This document shows positions 27,663-32,500 of a stretch of 32,500 nucleotides of DNA, piece by piece; the first letter of the stretch is position 1; each line of letters starts with the position of its first letter. Source of the DNA: Botryococcus braunii. Lineage: Eukaryota > Chlorophyta > Trebouxiophyceae. The notes under the pieces are model-generated. The model worked only from the letters and a program-made list of their open reading frames with translations, was not told the DNA's origin and ran no database searches. Both the position numbers and the translations under genes were made by a program. The stretch spans positions 79,789-112,288 of the forward strand of contig KV908493.1 of the NCBI GenBank assembly GCA_002005505.1, in the 5' to 3' direction.

Positions 27663-29526
27663 ACTCTGAGCATGGAGCAAGGGACACATTGATCCCAGTG
27701 ACCAGGTCTTCGTTGTCCAACCTTGTCATACTCTTAACCCCAGGATGCCCCAACCTTGCATGCCACAGTAGTCGATCTGTACACACGTGCCCTTTCCTGG
27801 CATGATACGGGGCAACATGAGGACTGGACTGTGGCTGCGCATCATGCTGGCTCTTGACGGGACACACCCATTCTAAAAAAAACAGCCCTCGCTCTCTGGC
27901 TATCTTGCCAGACCAGCCTGCTGGGCCTTTCATGGTCGTGTACCCACCTGCACTGTCAGTGAGGAATGATGCTCCATCCTGAATGGCTCCTGTGACAGAA
28001 ATCAGATTAGTGTGTGCAGTGGGCACACACTGCACATTATGCAGCCAAAACACCTCTTGTCTGGCATTGACCAGACACACAGACCCAGTTGCAACTATCC
28101 CACCTTTGGCGTCAGAAGTGGCCAAATGAAGAGGGAGGGGTTGGGCATGCTTGACTGGGTTGTGTAGTAAAGACAGATCATTTACAAGGTGCACCGATGC
28201 ACCACTATCTATCAGCCACGAGGTACTGCAAGCCCCATGAGACGTAGGGGTAAGCACATTCAACGAAACGAACATAGGCTCACCAGCACCTGGAGGAGGT
28301 GGTGGTGGGAGATGCCAGCCTGGGAAGAAGGGGAAGAGAGTGGACACAGATCCAGGAGCATGTGAGGGTGACACGGGAGGGCCTCCTCTAGACTGGCCAG
28401 CATCCCACCAGCTGGCTTGTTGCTGAGGAGCTCCAGTGCCCCACCACGCAGCTGGGCCCGCACTTGCAGCTTGCATTGTGCCACGTAGAGCTTGCAGCCT
28501 CTTCAATTCCAGGCACTCCCTCCAGAAATGTCCCGTCCCGTTGCAGAAGCGACACGCCAGTTCCTCCTTTGGCCTCCTGCCACGTCCAGACCCTCGCCCC
28601 CTGCCTCCAGCGTTGTGAGCAGAAGGGCCATAGGGGGCCTGACCATCAGCAGGTACTCCAGCTCCCACTCCTGGTACTGCTCCAGCGCCCGGTGCAGCTC
28701 CAGCGCCTTGGGGAGGCCCAGGGATTCCACCCTGAGCTGGCACGGCTGCTGCTGCTGCTGCCATAACTGCTGCAGCTGATGCTGTGACTTGCACTGACTC
28801 TGCCAGCGGGATATCCTGGTACTCCAAGTTCTCAATGGCAGTGAGGATCGTCTCCAGCATGTTGTAGGGGTCTGACTTGGCGGAGGTAATTGCCCAAGCG
28901 TCGTTCTGCAAGACTGCAGGTAGTCCCTTATAGATATACCTGCAGATCTGGCGGTCGCTCAGCTGATGGTTATTGGCCTCCAGGGAGGCGGCAATACTGA
29001 TGACTCGGTGGCACCATTCTTGCACTGTCTCTCCCTTTACCATGCCTTGTTTGAGCCCCTTGATCCACTTCTCGTTGATTTCCCTGTCCTTCCCTCCAGT
29101 GCAGCGGTCTGCCATCCACTGAATGAAGTCAAAAGCGCTCCCCCGCTGTTTGACTTCGTCGTGCCACATGGACGGGACAGACTGCAAAATGAAATGTTTT
29201 ACTGCTGCGTTCTCTGCGGTCTTAGGCATAGCTGTCTCCAACGCTCCCATTGCTCCTTTTTGCATTGCGCAGGACTCCAGCTCTTCACGCCAGGCCCTGA
29301 AATTAGTGCGATCAGCCTTCAGCTGCGTAGACATCTTGGGATTGGAGGAGTTCATCGTGTATGCATACGAGCTGGCTGCAGTGCCTCCAGTGGTCTGTCC
29401 TGACTGTCCAGCTCCTGAGGAGGCCGTGCTGCCTCCTGCTGGTGTTGCCATAGTCTCTGTACTGCTGGGATTACTTTCAGAAACCTTGCTTTGGGAACGA
29501 GTTTGAGGTCTGGTCATACACTTCAC
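27663..29526 (-). pseudogene. Outer copia Gag-protease and zinc motif, interrupted
   Basis: Open from ATG at 29526 (a second Met, starting MTRPQTRSQSK, is three codons on). Gag lies at about 65-240 (LKADRTNFRAWREELESCAM, INEKWIKGLKQGMVKGETV). An Ala/Gly/Pro-rich hinge with a GRGRGSGRGRR basic box is at about 250-318, and a CCHC knuckle at 325-338 (CRFCNGTGHFWREC). Protease is WLIDSGASVHLVN at about 437. The pre-integrase zinc motif starts LLWHARLGHPG. At LAPCSEC the frame runs into the inner element's LTR; after removal of that insert it continues at 20326. This half has no other break. Confidence 0.9.
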
Positions 29527-29956
29527 TTGCTCTCACAGCGTTCAGCCTGACAAAGCTGGTTTAAGTATACCCTTCCGGCGTACACCACAGCACTTTCAAG
29601 TATTCCACCCTTTCGAGGTCTAGCATGTACCCTTAATATGCAAGATATGCAAAATATTCTTCAGCAATTCAATTGCCTGACCACCCGGAACTACTGACGG
29701 TCTCACGACAAAGACGACGGGTGATAATCTCAGGTCACTTCACGGAAATAAACTTCCCAAGATATTGAAGACTCTGTCGGTAGGCCTTCTGAGTGAACAT
29801 CCAGTTGTTCCTTTTTTACTTCTTCTTGCCGTCAGGCGAGTCCGTGGAAAACCCAGTACAGATGCATCCGATGATGCCATGCACTCCTGTCTGCCCTTGG
29901 TTCAGCGGAAGAGTGGTGGGCCCATAAAAAGGAACAACTGGGTACCACTGCCCAGT
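29527..29956 (-). other. Outer copia 5' leader with displaced primer site
   Basis: TATGGGCCCAC (primer-site core, plus strand 29917-29926) lies about 30 nt from the LTR edge instead of touching it. The gap is filled by the left arm of an inverted repeat (29925-29942 with 29951-29969, AAAGGAACAACTGGG / CCCAGTTGTACCTTT) that spans into the LTR. A third copy of CCAGTTGTTCCTTTTTTA is at 29801. No ORF0 equivalent is present. Confidence 0.7.
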
Positions 29957-30664
29957 TGTACCTTTAAAAAGGTTATGGGCAGTGGCGTATCCTGTAAGCA
30001 AGCAGACAGGTCGTAAGTTCGTGCCTCTCCAGCTACAGTCCTTGATGACTGTCTGCTCTTTAGGCACATGCAACTGCATGAACAAGACTGGCATCCTTAT
30101 GTGCCCAGTATCTTTCCAAACCAGTTCCGTTACATGTTGATCTGTCAATGAGCATCTACACACGGATAAGCTCCTGACGGCTGAAAGCAAGTACCTTCCT
30201 ATACTCAATCAAGACTCCGTCCCTTAGCTGTTTGGGAGACTTGATTGTCCACTAAGATGGTTCACTTACAAACAAGCAATCAAACATGAACACATTACCA
30301 ATACACACCCTGCGTCACCGCACCTGTAAGCAAGCAGACAGGTCGTAAGTTCGTGCCTCTCCAGCTACAGTCCTTGATGACTGTCTGCTCTTTAGACACA
30401 TGCAACTGCATGAACAAGACTGGCATCCTTATGTGCCCAGTATCTTTCCAAACCAGTTGCTCGACTATGCGGTGATCGCAGCTTTAATAGTCCTTTCACA
30501 CTAACGCGTAATCTAAATCAGATTGTACCTTATGTTCGAAATAGACCTCATCCGAACGTGTCTTGAGGTACCTTATGTGGATAGTGGACCCGTATCCTAA
30601 TAATGTACATTTGAAGATCACCTAAAGCACAAGGCATTCTATAATGTATGTTCACAACTCAACA
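29957..30664 (-). repeat. Outer copia 5' LTR
   Basis: 708 bp, starting TGTACCTTTAAAAAGG on plus and ending CAACTCAACA. Differences from the left copy include the 6-bp indel at the start, a GGC/GAC change near 30064 and a GCAATC/GAAATC change near 30276. It has the same internal duplication (near 29991 and 30325). Confidence 0.92.
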
Positions 30665-30669
30665 AGAAC
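30665..30669. repeat. Target-site duplication AGAAC (outer copia, right)
   Basis: Pairs with 16229-16233. Confidence 0.85.
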
Positions 30670-30757
30670 AAATGTGGGTAGCGGTCACGAACCTGAGCAA
30701 GTGCGAGGCAAGGTTGAGTTGCTACCAGTTGCGGATGAACCCCTCACAATATGCATG

Positions 30758-30785
30758 TTCGACTGCACCATATGGTGCAGTCGAA
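30758..30785. repeat. Perfect 28-bp palindrome
   Basis: TTCGACTGCACCAT followed by its exact reverse complement, centred on CATATG. Likely cruciform-forming; no function assigned. Confidence 0.9.
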
Positions 30786-31038
30786 GGACCCCCCCTTCAT
30801 AGTTCACCCTCCAGATCTGCAGATTATGATAACGTTAACCAAGAAACTCGATTCAGCCAGCTCGAGAACAAGCAATTGCAAGGAAGGGGAGGGCGTGACG
30901 AAATGTAATGTCCAGGATTAGACACAGCGTGTGCAAAAATCCACAGCACCTGCAATGTATTATTGACATGTTAGCATAATTAGCTAATATATAGACGTTT
31001 TAGATGCTCACATGAGCGAGGAGCACCTGGTAGGGCTC

Positions 31039-31299
31039 CAATCAATCAGTGTCTGCCTGTCGAACATGATGGACATACTTGATCAAGCAGGTCTTGACCA
31101 AGCAGATCTCAATCGCAAAGCACGGCAATATTGATTGAAAGAAATGTGTACCTGATTAAAGGATCCTTGGAAGGAATCAAGTGTCTTTGAAGACAGCTAA
31201 CTGCATGCTTTACTTAAAAGCATGCTTAATGGTAATCAACATTGCCGTGCTTTGCGTTTGAGACCTGCTTGATCGACAGGCGGACATTAATTGATTGGG
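31039..31299. repeat. Fold-back element, about 260 bp
   Basis: The left arm 31039-31136 and right arm 31233-31299 are reverse complements apart from two bulges of about 15 nt in the left arm and scattered mismatches. Shared blocks are GCCTGTCGA, TGATCAAGCAGGTCT and CGCAAAGCACGGCAAT. The loop carries its own hairpin (GCATGCTTT/AAAGCATGC, 31203-31225). It could be a MITE-like element or a long-hairpin RNA locus. Confidence 0.7.
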
Positions 31300-32500
31300 G
31301 ATGCAAAGGTTCCGGTGTGCTTGGGTTAATCAATACTTTTAGTTGCGCATGGGGATATCGATGCAAAGGTTGTGGTATTCTTTTATCATCAATAAATATT
31401 TTGTGTATGACGGCATTTGGATTGAGAATATGAATATCGCTTACAAATGTCATGTCCATAAGTTCACATATGTATACGGGTGTGGTCCTGGTAAAAAGTA
31501 TTGCTGAAATGCAAATCCATATGACAGATCATATGACGGATTCGATGGGCGTTTGACTCTCGAAATCATTTACCTATTGACACTTTTTGAAAGCATTCTC
31601 CAGCTATAGCCGTGGCTTTGGCGGGTAGCCATGATGGCTTAAGCATGCAGCAATATGGCTAGGCATAAATGCGTACATTATCATATCACGTGTGCACATG
31701 CATGTGCTGCCCACCCATGTGCGGTAGGTGTTTATGCTCGCAAAACGGTGGTACAGACCCTTGACTTTACAACTTGTGAATGTGTTTTACAACTTTTGAA
31801 TGTAGGAACCTTACTTGTGAGGCATATGTGTAGGAGGGGGAGAGGGCACGTGCTATTTCCAGAATCAATTTCTATCCATCAGTGCGAGATGGCAAAGGTT
31901 GGACATGCTAAAGTATCATTCAAGTAATTAAAAACCTTCTCGCGACCTGCATATCTGCACAATGTCCTTGGGCGGACTCCTTGGGCATATGCATACATGC
32001 TGCTTTATCCATGATTACAATGCTTGAAGATCAACATCGGTCAGGATTTGACTCACCCTGACAATACAATTATCACAAAGCCACCCAAGTCTGACGTAGG
32101 CACGACAAAAGTCGGTATATTAGATTTTACCAAAACTGGCCATACTTGGCCACACCAAAAATGGCCATTAGAAGGAGCTTTCACACAAAGGCCAAAATGG
32201 CCCACACTCCTGCCATGGAGATGAAAGTGCTCTTCTGCAGATGTGACACTTCCGATGCAAGCATGAGCCACACACGCCCACACTCCAGATACCCTTAAGA
32301 AGCTTCTGTTCTTTTGCCATAATGCAAACCAAGCGTCACAATTCTCCGTGACGCTTTTACTTCACTGCCAACTTGCAAACTCACACAGAATCGCTGCAGA
32401 GGGTGCTTGAACATTTAAAATACGTGGCACCCTCCAGACTGATCCCCATTAATTTAGACTCCAGCTTACCCTGCGTGAGAGACACCCCATGAGGGCTGAC
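31300..32500. other. Unassigned noncoding flank
   Basis: Only short ORFs without motifs. TGGCCA-type words recur at about 32130-32200 (TGGCCATACTTGGCCACACC, ATGGCCATT, AAATGGCCC), suggesting a degenerate short repeat. Nothing else is seen. Confidence 0.5.

Larger units (their letters stand above)
16234..30664 (-). mobile_element. Outer Ty1/copia retrotransposon (defective, split)
   Basis: LTRs of 702 and 708 bp bound a minus-strand gag-protease-integrase-RT-RNase H body. A younger copia element (20332-27657) interrupts it between the zinc motif and the core of integrase; removing that insert and one AGAAC restores the frame. The two LTRs differ by a 6-bp indel at the start and at least four substitutions that I could spot, so the insertion is fairly recent but older than the inner one. 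Frameshifts in the INT-RT spacer and at two points in RT make the copy non-autonomous. Confidence 0.92.

Noticed and set aside
29816..30208. 130-codon minus-strand ORF crossing the outer 5' LTR and leader as an ORF0 equivalent
   Set aside because: It starts inside the LTR, reads through the inverted-repeat junction, bears no resemblance to the inner ORF0, and a similar LTR-only ORF exists at the other LTR.

Overview
The window is eukaryotic nuclear DNA from a repeat-rich genome. It has no bacterial-style operons. It is dominated by microsatellites, minisatellites, one LINE and two nested Ty1/copia LTR retrotransposons. The mix of copia elements, an L1-like LINE and a proline-linker extracellular protein gene would fit a green-lineage organism, perhaps a streptophyte alga. 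That placement is inference; no host housekeeping gene is present to settle it.

Region 1 (about 0.4-8.4 kb, minus strand): pieces of one intron-rich host gene. By hand I can join five exons with canonical splice sites and matching phases: Pro-rich linker (8227-8344 or 8369), beta-sandwich-like domain (4587-4936), 33-nt microexon (3835-3867), Pro-rich linker (3452-3548) and a second domain (2211-2566). A further linker-like exon lies at 473-557. The gene therefore looks built from a repeated three-exon cassette: domain (phase 1 to 0), microexon ending in a YWYVD motif (0 to 0), Pro-rich linker (0 to 1). Its introns hold very large simple repeats: (AC)n, (TATG)n, (GA)n with a G-quadruplex tract, (CT)n, an alternating CG/CA tract, a 30-bp minisatellite and a 36-bp minisatellite of about 40 units.

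Region 2 (about 10.08-14.83 kb, minus strand): a nearly full-length L1-like LINE. ORF1 (coiled coil plus RRM-like) and ORF2 (endonuclease, YADD reverse transcriptase, C-terminal zinc knuckle) are in the same frame and separated by one TAG. One downstream frameshift interrupts ORF2. Two fragments of related LINE 3' ends lie at 15.6-16.0 kb.

Region 3 (16.23-30.67 kb, minus strand): an older copia element (LTRs 16234-16935 and 29957-30664) split by a younger copia element (LTRs 20332-21059 and 26930-27657). Both insertions are flanked by the same 5-bp duplication, AGAAC. The outer copy carries several frameshifts. The inner copy has LTRs that look identical, a half-tRNA-iMet primer site, an extra 174-codon ORF before gag, a gag-protease-integrase ORF and a separate RT-RNase H ORF in the +1 frame.

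Region 4 (30.67-32.5 kb): noncoding flank with a perfect 28-bp palindrome and a fold-back element of about 260 bp. I found no rRNA, tRNA or CRISPR array.
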